From assembly GCA_016871755.1 (NCBI GenBank), contig VHCJ01000008.1:55810-119809 (forward strand): a stretch of 64,000 bases of DNA. Direction: 5' to 3'. The notes below the pieces were generated by a model, which ran no database searches, was not told where the DNA came from, and saw only the letters and a list, made by a program, of their open reading frames with translations. The position numbers were made by a program, and so were the translations under genes. Of the stretch, positions 25,055-33,939 are shown piece by piece (positions within the stretch are counted from its first letter, which is position 1; the number at the start of each line of letters is the position of its first letter). This DNA is from Verrucomicrobiota bacterium. Its GTDB lineage: Bacteria; Verrucomicrobiota; Verrucomicrobiia; Opitutales; Opitutaceae.

Positions 25055-27457
25055 ATGCAAAAAACCCCCTTAACGTGCGTCTCGACGGGGCGGAGCTTCC
25101 GCTTCCTGCGACCGGGCCTCGTCTCGGCATGGATCGCGCTGCTGGTTATGTGCACGCCGGGCCTCGCGCAAGCGGATGCCCAGGCGTTGAAGGAGAAGGA
25201 CGAACAGATTGCGAAGCTGCTGGCTGAAGTGGAGCGACTCCGCGCCGCCCTCGGCCAGAGCAGGGCGGAGGCCGCCGCCCCGGTCGCGTCCGCCGCCCCG
25301 GCGGCAACCGCTCCCGCCGGTTCCGGCGTGGCGGCACCTCGTTCCGGCCCCGAGTCGTCGGCCGATGACCGGTCGACGGACGCTTACCGGATGTCGGCGT
25401 TCGAAGTCCGCACCACGCAGGGCACCGGCTACAGCGCGGGCAACTCGGCGTCGGCGCTGAAGACGTCCGAGTCCCTGATGCGGCTTCCGGCTCAGATCAT
25501 CGTGCTCACGAGCGACATGGTGAAGGATATCGGCTCGAACAACGCGTCGGACGTCCTCGCCTTCGCCGGCGTCGTGCCCTTCTTCCGCGGACCTGCAATC
25601 ATGTCGCGCGGCCAGCGCATCGGCAACCCCTACACCGATGACGTGCCGCAGTCTTCCGGCATTGGCATCTCCGACAACACCTACATCGACACCTATCAGG
25701 TGATCAAGGGACCCCAGCAGGTGCTCTATCCGCTCGCCTCGCTGGGCGGTTTGGTGCTCCAGACGACGAAGAAACCGCTGCCGGACATCACCCACTACCG
25801 GGTCGACACGAAGGTCCAGCAGTGGGGCCGGCAGCGCACGACGTTCGATTTCAACCGGCCGATCGGCAACCTCGGCGAGGCTAAGATCACCGCCCGCGTG
25901 GTCGGCGTCGTGCAGTCCGGCCAAGGTCCGTTGAAGAACTCCAAGGACGATCGCGAGGGCATCTTCCCGAGCCTCTCGCTGGACTGGAAGAACACGCACG
26001 TCGTCGTCCAGTACGGCGCGCTGCACTTCAAGTACCTGCCCGGCGGCACGGGCATCCTCACGCCGGACGGCGGCATCTACACCGGCATGGGCCATCGCAA
26101 CCAGGGCAGTCCCCGCAACAATGACGACGATGACACGCAGGACGACGCCCGCCTGAGCTGGACGCAAGTCCTCTCGGACGACTGGCAGGTGCGGTCGCAG
26201 GTGACGTGGTTCAACGTCTTCCGCTACGGCTCCACCGCCTTCCCCACGGGCGTGAACTGGAACACGAACAAGGTCACCTACACCGTCCGCCGCAACAACG
26301 GCACGCAGGAGAACCTCAACTTCCAGACCGACGTCTCCGGCCGCTACAAGCTGCTCGGCCGGAACGCGACGTCCGCCTTTGGCTTCAACCACGATGACCA
26401 GAAGGGCAGGAGTGCCTTCTGGATCGGCACGCCGATCACCCTCAACATCGGCGACGCCGCCGCGATCGACGCGATCCAGCTCCCGTCCGTCTACGACTAC
26501 AGGCCGCCGGCCAACCCGGGCAGCCGGTTTCGCCGGTACGTCACCAACGGGTACTACATGCAGACGTTCGACGTGATCCCGGACCGCCTGACGCTCGCGG
26601 GCGGTCTGACGTTCTCGCACATCGAGAACGTGCAGAACACCAACCTCGCGCTCCGGAATCCGTACACCTCGACGAACTCGGCCGCCACCGAGTTGCTCCA
26701 CCGCATGGCCGCCGTCTATCGCGTGCGGGACGATCTGTCGCTCTACGCCTCGCAGTCGACGACCTTCAACCCGGCCGTCGGCGTGCAGTACGACAACACC
26801 CCGCTGCCGTCCGTGCTCGGCGAGTGTAACGAAGTGGGCATCAAGACCAGCTTCTTCGACGGCAAGCTCTCCGGCTCGCTCGCCCTGTACAAGATGGAGC
26901 TGACCAACCAGGCGATCCTCGCGGCCTTCCCGGCCCTGAACGTCGCTGGTCTGAACTACTTCATCCCGATCGGCTCGACGAATTCGGAGGGCTGGGATGC
27001 TTCCTTCGCCCTCACCCCGTTGCCCGGCCTCCAGATGGTCGCCACGGCCTATTCGGGCACGGTTGAGGACCAGAACGGCAGCAAGATCACCGGCACCGTC
27101 GATCGTTCGTGGAGCGTCTTTGGTCGCTATGACTTCCGGCCCGACAGCGGCGTCAAGGGCCTGCACTTCGGCGGCGGCGCGAACAAGGCGGGCGGAAAGT
27201 GGTTCACCATGAGCGGCATGACGCTGCCCGGCGGCGTCCCCCTGCCCGTCACCAAGAGCGGTACGTCCGTCTTCCAGCTCAAGCAGGAGGTGCTGCTGAA
27301 CCTCTTTGTCGGCTACGAATTCAATAAGCACTGGACGGGCCGCATCGACGTGGTCAACGCCCTCGACAAGGCGTTCGCGGTCGGCGCCCAGGGTGTCGGT
27401 CTCGCCGACATCGTCGATCCGCGGACGTTCAGCCTGCAGGTCTCCTACAGCCACTGA
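25055..27457 (+). CDS. TonB-dependent outer-membrane receptor with coiled-coil N-terminal extension
   Basis: The 800-residue protein has a signal peptide (about 14-40), then a charged heptad region ALKEKDEQIAKLLAEVERLR (44-63) predicted as coiled coil, an Ala/Pro linker (71-105), and the plug domain beginning YRMSAFEVRT, with PAQIIVLTSDMVKDIGSNN and later YQVIKGPQQVLYPLASLGG. The remaining 550 residues alternate in the way of a 22-strand barrel and end RTFSLQVSYSH. Such receptors import siderophores, oligosaccharides or vitamins using the TonB energy system. Its place between two sugar-related loci favours a carbohydrate ligand. The coiled-coil extension is unusual compared with textbook receptors, but I infer it is frequent in this lineage. 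A clear terminator follows. Confidence 0.88.
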   Translation: MQKTPLTCVSTGRSFRFLRPGLVSAWIALLVMCTPGLAQADAQALKEKDEQIAKLLAEVERLRAALGQSRAEAAAPVASAAPAATAPAGSGVAAPRSGPESSADDRSTDAYRMSAFEVRTTQGTGYSAGNSASALKTSESLMRLPAQIIVLTSDMVKDIGSNNASDVLAFAGVVPFFRGPAIMSRGQRIGNPYTDDVPQSSGIGISDNTYIDTYQVIKGPQQVLYPLASLGGLVLQTTKKPLPDITHYRVDTKVQQWGRQRTTFDFNRPIGNLGEAKITARVVGVVQSGQGPLKNSKDDREGIFPSLSLDWKNTHVVVQYGALHFKYLPGGTGILTPDGGIYTGMGHRNQGSPRNNDDDDTQDDARLSWTQVLSDDWQVRSQVTWFNVFRYGSTAFPTGVNWNTNKVTYTVRRNNGTQENLNFQTDVSGRYKLLGRNATSAFGFNHDDQKGRSAFWIGTPITLNIGDAAAIDAIQLPSVYDYRPPANPGSRFRRYVTNGYYMQTFDVIPDRLTLAGGLTFSHIENVQNTNLALRNPYTSTNSAATELLHRMAAVYRVRDDLSLYASQSTTFNPAVGVQYDNTPLPSVLGECNEVGIKTSFFDGKLSGSLALYKMELTNQAILAAFPALNVAGLNYFIPIGSTNSEGWDASFALTPLPGLQMVATAYSGTVEDQNGSKITGTVDRSWSVFGRYDFRPDSGVKGLHFGGGANKAGGKWFTMSGMTLPGGVPLPVTKSGTSVFQLKQEVLLNLFVGYEFNKHWTGRIDVVNALDKAFAVGAQGVGLADIVDPRTFSLQVSYSH

Positions 27458-27482
27458 TCCGTTCCGCACGACGGTCTCTTCC

Positions 27483-27513
27483 GGCCGGCCCTTCCATGGG
27501 GGCCGGCCTTTTT
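27483..27513 (+). terminator. Rho-independent terminator after the TonB-dependent receptor
   Basis: A 9-bp perfect stem GGCCGGCCC (27483-27491) / GGGCCGGCC (27500-27508) with an 8-base loop is followed by five T (27509-27513). It lies 26 bp after the stop codon. Confidence 0.9.
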
Positions 27514-27581
27514 CTTGCCCGGTCATCCGCCGGTTCGCTCCGGCGCGGTCGGAGGGTCGGTCCTCCGACCCGGTCAGCGGT

Positions 27582-28595
27582 TCACCACCGAAACACCACG
27601 CCGAGCCAGCCCTCGGCGCCCGCAAGGATCCGCTGATAGATCGCCGGCGCCTCCGCCGGGGCGAGGCGATGCGTGATCAGGGGCTCAAGGCGAAGCCCGC
27701 CCTCCGCCATCAGCCGCAGGCACGCCCGGCGGTTGCGCTCCCGCGACCACGGCCAGTAAACGTGCGGGTGAATCAGCCCGGACTCATACGTCCCGGTCAC
27801 GCGGAGTTCCTTCCGCAGCAGTTCCTCTTTGAGTCGGATCGTGGCCTGGCCGGGCGGGCTGCCGGTGAGGATCACCGAGCCGCGGTTCGCGGCGCACTCC
27901 ATCGTGGTCTGCAGGATCGCGGCCGCCTGCGCGCAGTGAAACACCGCCTCGGCGCCGGCGCCGCCGGTGATCTCGCGCACCCGCGCGACCACGTCCTCGC
28001 GCGCCGCGTGGATCACGTGCGTCGCCCCGTTCTCCCGCGCCACCTCGAGGCGCGGGTCGAGGAGGTCGATCGCGATCCGCGGGTAGGCGCCCGAGATCCG
28101 CGCGAGTTGGAGCACGAGTTGGCCGACGACGCCGAGGCCGAAGACCGCGACCGATTGGTCGATTTGCAGCGCCGCCCGGCGCACGCCATGCAGCGCCACG
28201 TCGCCGAGAATCGCGAAGCCCGCGACGTCATCGGACACGCCGTCCGGGATCGGGTCGATCGCCGCACCCGGGACGACGTCGACGAGCGAGAAGGCGGCAT
28301 GGGGCGAGGTCGTAATCACCCGCTGCCCAACGCGGAACCCGGTCACGGCATCGCCGTGGGCCACGATCCGGCCGGCCGCCATGTAGCCGATGTTCGCCCG
28401 GGACTGTGCTTCGGGAAGCCCGTACGACGCCGGACCGTGGCGAAGGAAGTTCGACTCGCTGCCCGCGCTGACTTGCGTGTGGGACTGCTGGACGAGGATC
28501 TGGTGCGGGCCCGGTGCCGGGACGGCATGGGATTCCACCTCCACGCTCGGTGGAGCCGACGAGAACATCAGGCGCTGGGAAGCAGGGAAGGGCAT
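27582..28595 (-). CDS. MDR-family (zinc-type) alcohol/sugar dehydrogenase
   Basis: The 337-residue protein has the medium-chain dehydrogenase fold: the opening QILVQQSHTQVSAGSESNFL with 'SAGSE' where catalytic-zinc enzymes have a Cys, NIGYMAAGRIV, and the NAD-binding AVFGLGVVGQLVLQLAR. The missing zinc Cys makes it a member of the group with altered or no catalytic zinc, seen in bacteriochlorophyllide-type and sugar-related dehydrogenases of Planctomycetes and Verrucomicrobia. It would oxidise a secondary hydroxyl with NAD(P). It is the last gene of a three-gene minus-strand run (sialidase-like, aldo/keto reductase, this one). Confidence 0.8.
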   Translation of the reverse strand: MPFPASQRLMFSSAPPSVEVESHAVPAPGPHQILVQQSHTQVSAGSESNFLRHGPASYGLPEAQSRANIGYMAAGRIVAHGDAVTGFRVGQRVITTSPHAAFSLVDVVPGAAIDPIPDGVSDDVAGFAILGDVALHGVRRAALQIDQSVAVFGLGVVGQLVLQLARISGAYPRIAIDLLDPRLEVARENGATHVIHAAREDVVARVREITGGAGAEAVFHCAQAAAILQTTMECAANRGSVILTGSPPGQATIRLKEELLRKELRVTGTYESGLIHPHVYWPWSRERNRRACLRLMAEGGLRLEPLITHRLAPAEAPAIYQRILAGAEGWLGVVFRW

Positions 28596-28627
28596 GGCCC
28601 GGCGGGGGCGTCCGGGGAGGTCCGCGG

Positions 28628-29533
28628 TCAGTGAATGGCGCCGAGGGCGGCGAGCAGCCCCGGGTCGTCGATGGCGAGGGCGGCGAATGCCTGATCGACG
28701 TAGTGGGGGCCGCGGCCGCCGATCAGGACGGTGGATACGCCGGGGCGGTTCAGGGCCCACGCGAGGGCGAGGTTGGCCATGGGCTGGCCGCTCAGGCTGG
28801 AGAGCGCCTCCAGCTGGGCCAGGCGGCGCTGCGGCTCCGGCGCGAAGTAGATCGGCTGGTGGCCCGGAGCCATGTCGAAGCGCGAGCCGGGAACCACGCC
28901 GGTGCGGTGCTTGCCGGTGAGGAACCCGGCGGCGATCGGGCTGTAGGTGACGATCGCAACGCCGTAGTCCCGGGCGAGGGAAACCAGCGCCTCGTTCACG
29001 TCGCGCACGGCAAGGTTGTTGTTGTTCTGGAGGAGCCGGAAACGCTCGAGCCCGTGGGCGGCCTGGGCCGCGAGGGCGTCCCCGAGTTGCTGGGCGTTGA
29101 AGTTGCTGGCGCCGAGGGCGCGGACGCGGCCGGAGCGGACGAGGGCGTCCAGCGCCCGGAGGGTCTCCAGCGTCGTGACGGCGGCGTCCCACTTGTGCAG
29201 GTAGAGCACGTCGATGACGTCGACGCCCAGACGCTTGGCGCTCACGGCCGTCGCCGCGTCGATTTCCGCAGGCGTGTAGGGCGGGTAGATCTTCGTGGCG
29301 ACGATCAGCGAGGCGCGGTCGGGCCGGCGGTCGGCGAGCCACTGACCCATGATCGTTTCGGAGGCGCCGGCGGTGTAGGTGGCGGCGGTGTCGAACATCA
29401 TCACGCCGCGTTCGCGGGCGCGGTCCATGAGGGAGAACGCGGCCTCGGCCTGGATTTCGCGGCCGAAGGTGGAGCTGCCGAGCGCGATGCGGACGAGCGG
29501 CGGTGCGGACGGGTAGAGCGGGGGAAGGGACAT
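28628..29533 (-). CDS. Aldo/keto reductase
   Basis: The 301-residue protein has the AKR tetrad: Asp48, Tyr53, Lys81 and His113 (MFDTAATYT, VATKIY, VLYLHKWD). ALGASNFNAQQL and the C-terminal VLIGGRGPHYVDQ (phosphate-binding loop for the dinucleotide) are in place. It reduces an aldehyde or ketone with NADPH or the reverse. It lies between the sialidase-like gene and the MDR dehydrogenase in one direction, with gaps of 36 and 32 bp, so the three are probably cotranscribed and act on the same released sugar. Confidence 0.92.
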   Translation of the reverse strand: MSLPPLYPSAPPLVRIALGSSTFGREIQAEAAFSLMDRARERGVMMFDTAATYTAGASETIMGQWLADRRPDRASLIVATKIYPPYTPAEIDAATAVSAKRLGVDVIDVLYLHKWDAAVTTLETLRALDALVRSGRVRALGASNFNAQQLGDALAAQAAHGLERFRLLQNNNNLAVRDVNEALVSLARDYGVAIVTYSPIAAGFLTGKHRTGVVPGSRFDMAPGHQPIYFAPEPQRRLAQLEALSSLSGQPMANLALAWALNRPGVSTVLIGGRGPHYVDQAFAALAIDDPGLLAALGAIH

Positions 29534-29569
29534 GGTGGAGGGAGGGGTCGGGGGGGCGTGGGGGAAAGG

Positions 29570-31561
29570 TCAGGTCCGCGGAGGCGCCGCGAGGTGGAGG
29601 AACGTCATCGCGGCGCCGATGCGGGCGTCGCTCTCCGGATCGTCGAGCAGAGGCAGGTAGCGAGGCAAGTCCTCCGGGCGGGCTTGACTGAGGAGACCGT
29701 TGCAGGCCTCCCAGCGGGCCGCGACGGTGCCCTGCTCGAGCACGGCGAAGAGCCGGGCGCGCCACGCCTCGTGGCGTGCCGGGTCGGCGTGCAGCGCGTA
29801 GGCGGCGCTCTGCAGGTAGGGGTGGGCGGCCGAGGAGGCGGGTTCGGCGGCGGCGGCGGCGGCGAGTTGGCGCAGCGCGCCGGCATCGGTCTCCTTGATC
29901 CAGCGCAGGGCATAGGCGGCGATCAGGCGCTGGGTCTCGTTCGGGGACCGCAGCAGTCCGCAGAGCTGTTCGAGGGCCTGCGGTTCCCCGGAGTTGCGCA
30001 GGGCCCAGAACGCGAGTCCGCGCAGGCCCTCCGGGCCGGAGGCGGCGATCTGCCGCGCGGCGGACAGGGCCTCGCCCTCGAGCCGGACCCCGAGCTTGCC
30101 GAGCGTTTCGAGGGCCTGGGAGCGATCCGGGGAGGCGGGAGTGACGAAGATCTTGACCACCTCCGCCACGGCGGCGGCGCGGTCCGCGGGCGTGGGCGCG
30201 GTGCCGGCGAGGACGCGCCAGATCCCAACGCGGTACGGGTACGCGTCGGCCCGCGCCGCCAGCGCGAGGAACTCCCGCCGGACTGCGGCTGCCTCGCCGC
30301 CGACGATCCGCGCCTCGGCGGCGTGGATCTTCACCCACGTCTCGTCCGCGTCCTGAATCTCGCGCAGGATGACCCGGCCGCGGACGTGCGTGGCATCGAT
30401 CGGCACCTGCAGCCAGCTGAACGGCACGCGCCGCACGCGCAGGCGCGAAAGGTGGCCGATCTGGTCGTTGCCGGCGACGTAGCCCAGCAGCACGGCGTCT
30501 TCGGTGAAGTGAATGGAGGTGTAGCAGTACCAACCGGTGAGGTCGGGCTCGATGACCTGCGGGGCCGACCACGACTGGGCGCCGTCGGTGGAGAAGGCCG
30601 CGGCGAGGGGCGCGCGGCGCTCGCGGCCCTGCGGGCGGGGGAGGGCGCCGGAGTGGTCGTTGTACAGGGCGAGGAGCGTGCGGGTGCCGGGGATGAACTT
30701 GAGGCTCGCCGGGGAGGTCGGCGACCGGAGCGTCGTCGGCTGCGGCGCGCTCCACGTGCGTCCCTCATCGCGGGAGAGCAGGGACCATTGCTCGCCCTGA
30801 TCGGTCCGGCACCACGTGTAGAGCAGCCCGTCTGACAGTTCCACCAGCCCGGGCTCCTGGAGCCCCGACCCGCTCGCGACCGGCAGCGTCCACCACGTAT
30901 CGGCCTCGCGCCACGTCCGCCCCTCGTCATCGGAGAAGATCCACAGTGCGATGGCGCGGGCATCCCAGGAGTCGCGCTCGTCGGCCGTGCCGCGGGTGCG
31001 GTGGTAGCCGAGCGGCACGATGAGGCGGCCGGACCGGGTCTGGATCACCCGGTCGTTGTTGAGCACGAAGTATCCCGGGGCGGCGGTGATCTGGCGCGGG
31101 GCGGTCCACGTTGCGCCCTCGTCATCGGAGTACGAGAGCACGATCTGGCAGCTCAGCCACTTGTTGGTCTTGACGGCATGGAAGCGCGCGATCCGGCCGC
31201 TGGCGAGGCGCAGCAGCGAGACGCTCATGATGTTCTGGTACGAGCCGGTGGGCACGACCACCCTCGGCTCGCTCCACGTGCGCCCGCCGTCGTCGGAGTG
31301 AATTTCGGCGATGGCGGACGGGCTGTGGTCGTGCTGCCCTTCGCGGAACTGGGAATACTGGAAGATGATCCGTCCGGAACGCAGGGTGAGGAACGCCCCC
31401 TCGGTGCTGCGCGGGTGGTCCGGCGTCGGGCTGAGATCGTGGGGGGCGGGCAGCGCCGCGGGCGCGGGGACGGCCGCCGGGGTGGCCGGGGCGAGGAGCA
31501 GGGGGAGCAATCCCGCCAGCAGCTGCGGCAACATGAGATGGAATGACAGGGGCGAGGTCAT
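29570..31561 (-). CDS. Secreted BNR-repeat sialidase-like protein with C-terminal helical repeats (locus B)
   Basis: The 663-residue protein has a signal peptide (about 1-30) and five Asp-boxes at residues 89-96, 145-152, 210-217, 263-270 and 324-331, so the propeller is residues 45-385. Shared motifs with the locus A paralogue: NNDRVIQTRSGRLIVPLGYH (168-187) and SGLQEPGLVELSDGLLY. As there, no FRIP motif is seen. From about 430 to 663 the sequence becomes helical and repetitive (LRGLAFWALRNSGEPQALEQ, LIAAYALRWIKETD), like HEAT repeats, which would serve binding. The ATG at 31561-31559 was chosen since the signal begins there. It is divergent from the second GntR/LacI regulator with 82 bp between them, and heads the dehydrogenase genes downstream. 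Confidence 0.82.
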   Translation of the reverse strand: MTSPLSFHLMLPQLLAGLLPLLLAPATPAAVPAPAALPAPHDLSPTPDHPRSTEGAFLTLRSGRIIFQYSQFREGQHDHSPSAIAEIHSDDGGRTWSEPRVVVPTGSYQNIMSVSLLRLASGRIARFHAVKTNKWLSCQIVLSYSDDEGATWTAPRQITAAPGYFVLNNDRVIQTRSGRLIVPLGYHRTRGTADERDSWDARAIALWIFSDDEGRTWREADTWWTLPVASGSGLQEPGLVELSDGLLYTWCRTDQGEQWSLLSRDEGRTWSAPQPTTLRSPTSPASLKFIPGTRTLLALYNDHSGALPRPQGRERRAPLAAAFSTDGAQSWSAPQVIEPDLTGWYCYTSIHFTEDAVLLGYVAGNDQIGHLSRLRVRRVPFSWLQVPIDATHVRGRVILREIQDADETWVKIHAAEARIVGGEAAAVRREFLALAARADAYPYRVGIWRVLAGTAPTPADRAAAVAEVVKIFVTPASPDRSQALETLGKLGVRLEGEALSAARQIAASGPEGLRGLAFWALRNSGEPQALEQLCGLLRSPNETQRLIAAYALRWIKETDAGALRQLAAAAAAEPASSAAHPYLQSAAYALHADPARHEAWRARLFAVLEQGTVAARWEACNGLLSQARPEDLPRYLPLLDDPESDARIGAAMTFLHLAAPPRT

Positions 31562-31643
31562 GGGCCGAAACCGTAGGCCCGCGCGGCGCGGGCTAAAGAG
31601 TCGACAAGATATCAAAAAAAGAGACAGGTTAGCGCGCTCCCCC
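31562..31643. promoter_or_regulatory. Divergent promoter region of sialidase-like gene and GntR/LacI regulator
   Basis: This 82-bp spacer holds an A-rich run (31613-31620) followed by GACAGGTTAG (31623-31632), which equals the left half of the operator pair at 33767-33825. A GC-rich inverted repeat CCCGCGCGGCGCGGG lies at 31578-31592. Control by the adjacent regulator is inferred. Confidence 0.42.
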
Positions 31644-32747
31644 GTGAAACCCGACGTCGGCACGTTTCCTGAATTCCGCCGCGCCAGCGTGGCCGATCAA
31701 GCAGCGGCGGCGCTGCGGGAGTCGATCCGGCAGGGCGTGTGGGGTGACCTCCTGCCCGGCGAGCACGAATTGGCGCGCCGCCTGAACATCAGCCGCCCCA
31801 GCTTGCGGGCGGCGCTGGCGCGGCTGGCGGAGGACGGCGTCATCGAGGTGCACCGCGGCCGGCGCACGCGGGTGCGCCCGACCGGGCGGGAACGCTGCGA
31901 GGAGGTGCCGCCGGCGGTGTGCCTCGTGGTGCCGGCGCGGCGCGAGCCGCAGGGGCTCGCCGATCATCCGGTGATCACGCAGATGCGCGCGCTCTTCGCC
32001 GTGCAGGGGGTGGGCTGGGAGGAGGTCTTCGACCACGCCCTGGCCCGGCGCGATCCGGAGGTGCGGCTGACCCACCTCGTGCAGAACCGCCGCCACGTCT
32101 GCTGGCTGCTCCTCAGCGCCTCCGCCTCGCTGCAGCGCTGGTTCGAGGCATCGCGGCTGCCCACGCTCGTGCTGGGGTCCTGCCACGAGGGCATCCGGCT
32201 GCCCTCCGTCGACTTGAATTACTACGCGATCGGCTGGCACGCGGCGGGCTGCCTCGCGAAGAGCGGCCATCGGCGGGTCGCCGTCGTGCTGCCCCATCGC
32301 GCGCTCGCGGGCGACCTCGCCTGCCTGCACGGACTGGTCGATTACAGCCGCCGGCTCCGCGAGCCGATCGAGGTCGCGGAGGTCATCGCGGGCCCGACCC
32401 GCGCCAGCTTCGTCGCCGCGCTCACCCGCCTGCTGGCCCGTCCGGAACGGCCGACCGCGATCTTCTGCATCCACGTCGCGGAGGCCCTGCTCGTCCTCGC
32501 GCACGTCCTGCGCTCCGGGCTGCGGGTGCCGGAGGACATTTCGTTGCTCTGCCGCGAGACGATCCCGGCGGTGGACGCGGGGTTGCCGGAACTGACCCGC
32601 TACGGTCGCCAGGTCGTGCGGCAGGCCAATCTCGCCGTGCGGATCGCGCGGAGCATGCTGGCGGGGCAGCACGTCCCGGCCCGGGCCCACATGATCATGC
32701 CCACGTTCCTGCCTGGGGGCACGCTGGCGCCGCCGCCGAGTTGGTAG
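31644..32747 (+). CDS. Hybrid regulator: GntR-type winged helix with LacI-type sensor domain (locus B)
   Basis: The 367-residue protein begins at GTG 31644. Residues about 15-75 form the winged helix (LRESIRQGVWGDLLPGEHEL, ISRPSLRAALARLAEDGVIE), and the rest is a LacI-like effector domain (LVLGSCHEGIRLPSVDLNYY, GHRRVAVVLPH, RVPEDISLLCRE). It is the same length and organisation as the locus A regulator, but with many differences in the effector domain, so it probably senses a related but different molecule. It sits divergent from the sialidase-like gene and convergent with the HpcH aldolase gene. It ends with TAG. The likely operators are at 31623-31632 and 33767-33825. Confidence 0.86.
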   Translation: MKPDVGTFPEFRRASVADQAAAALRESIRQGVWGDLLPGEHELARRLNISRPSLRAALARLAEDGVIEVHRGRRTRVRPTGRERCEEVPPAVCLVVPARREPQGLADHPVITQMRALFAVQGVGWEEVFDHALARRDPEVRLTHLVQNRRHVCWLLLSASASLQRWFEASRLPTLVLGSCHEGIRLPSVDLNYYAIGWHAAGCLAKSGHRRVAVVLPHRALAGDLACLHGLVDYSRRLREPIEVAEVIAGPTRASFVAALTRLLARPERPTAIFCIHVAEALLVLAHVLRSGLRVPEDISLLCRETIPAVDAGLPELTRYGRQVVRQANLAVRIARSMLAGQHVPARAHMIMPTFLPGGTLAPPPSW

Positions 32748-32898
32748 CCGGGAGACTCCGCCCGGCGCCACGGTGGGAACGGGAGCGGCGTCGTCCGTCG
32801 ACGGATGCGCGCCTCCGGCCGTGCCTGCTGATGCCGTTGGGGCCCGGCGACACCGGTTCCCGATGGACTCACCCGCCCGGTGGCGCGCCCCGCCGGGT

Positions 32899-33681
32899 TC
32901 ATCCGCCCTGCGCGATGCCCTCGGCGAGCGTCTTTGCGAACGTGGGCAGGGCGTTCATGACGGCGCCGAAGTCGCTGCCGTGGGCGAGCAGGCGACCGCC
33001 CTTGCGGACGACGCGGGCGATCTGCTCGGCGTTGCCGACCGGCCGACCCCAGGCGATGCGATGCCGCGCGGCGGCGGCGGCGACGGCGTCCTCGGCCGCC
33101 GTCATCACCGGATGGTTCCAGTCCGCGGTGCAGTGCAGCCGGAGGGAAAGGTCGCCCGGCCCGATGAAGAGACCGTCGACGCCGGGGGTGGCGGCGATGC
33201 GATCGACGTTGGCGACGGCCTCGGGGGTCTCGATCTGGACGATGAGCAGGGTTTCCGCGTTGGCGACGGCGGGATACGCCGCCGGATTCTGGAGGTAGAA
33301 CCCGTTGTCGAGCCCGGCGCCGTCGAGCCCGCGCTGGCCCAGCGGCGGGAAGCGGACGGCGGCGGCGAGGGCGGCGGCCTCCTCGGGGGTGTTCACCAAC
33401 GGCGCCATGATCGCCGTCACCCCGTCCTCCAGCAAATGGTAGAGCTCGTTGGCGTTGCGCGAGCCGGTGCGCACGACGCAGTCGATGTTCGCGAGGTGGT
33501 GGAGCGCGATCATCCGCTGCAGCTCGCGCCGGTCCCACGTGTTGTGCTCGGCGTCGAGCCAGATGGCGTCGAACCCGGCCTTCGCGGCATGGGCGGGCAT
33601 CATCGCGGTCGGATAATACATGCAGGCCAGGCGGGCGGGCAGGCCCTGCCGGAGACGGGCGCGGAGGAGGGAGGGACGCAT
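32899..33681 (-). CDS. HpcH/HpaI-family class II aldolase
   Basis: The 260-residue protein has the family residues: His46 in WLDAEH, Arg71 in VVRTGSR, the metal ligand Glu151 in VQIETPEAVANVD, and Asp177 in FIGPGDLSL. Members such as HpaI and RhmA cleave 2-keto-3-deoxy acids to pyruvate and an aldehyde using a divalent metal. It is thus the aldolase partner of locus B, as the DapA-type enzyme is of locus A. ATG 33681-33679 was chosen because a longer start at 33744 has no homology-like sequence. It is divergent from the glycosidase-like gene across the operator region. Confidence 0.88.
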   Translation of the reverse strand: MRPSLLRARLRQGLPARLACMYYPTAMMPAHAAKAGFDAIWLDAEHNTWDRRELQRMIALHHLANIDCVVRTGSRNANELYHLLEDGVTAIMAPLVNTPEEAAALAAAVRFPPLGQRGLDGAGLDNGFYLQNPAAYPAVANAETLLIVQIETPEAVANVDRIAATPGVDGLFIGPGDLSLRLHCTADWNHPVMTAAEDAVAAAAARHRIAWGRPVGNAEQIARVVRKGGRLLAHGSDFGAVMNALPTFAKTLAEGIAQGG

Positions 33682-33766
33682 GGGAGAAGGCGGCGTGGGG
33701 AGGGGCCGCGCGATCAGCCTCGCGGAATTACCCTCCCGCCGCAATGCCGGCAGCCGTCCCGGGACA

Positions 33767-33825
33767 GGTTAGATGGCATAACCAGTGGTCGCGTCGCATG
33801 GCCCTTCCGGTTAGGCGATCTTACC
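33767..33825. promoter_or_regulatory. Two tandem operator-like sites GGTTA-N7-T(A/T)ACC, 42 bp apart
   Basis: Site 1 is GGTTA (33767-33771), seven bases, TAACC (33779-33783). Site 2 is GGTTA (33809-33813), seven bases, TTACC (33821-33825). Both continue with AG, so GGTTAG-N6-T(A/T)ACCAG is conserved. The centre-to-centre distance of 42 bp is four helical turns, the usual arrangement for cooperative binding or looping. They lie in the 258-bp divergent spacer between the HpcH aldolase gene and the glycosidase-like operon. A matching half-site is next to the locus B regulator. The rest of the spacer (33682-33939) shows no gene. Confidence 0.6.
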
Positions 33826-33939
33826 AGACGAGCGGGATTGAGGCGGTTGGCGCCGCGGGGTTGTCTCGGGGTGGTGCTTCCGGCGGGCGATCGCGTTCCC
33901 TCGTTTCCGCCGACCCGTTTTCCCCGCCCCTTCTCGCGC

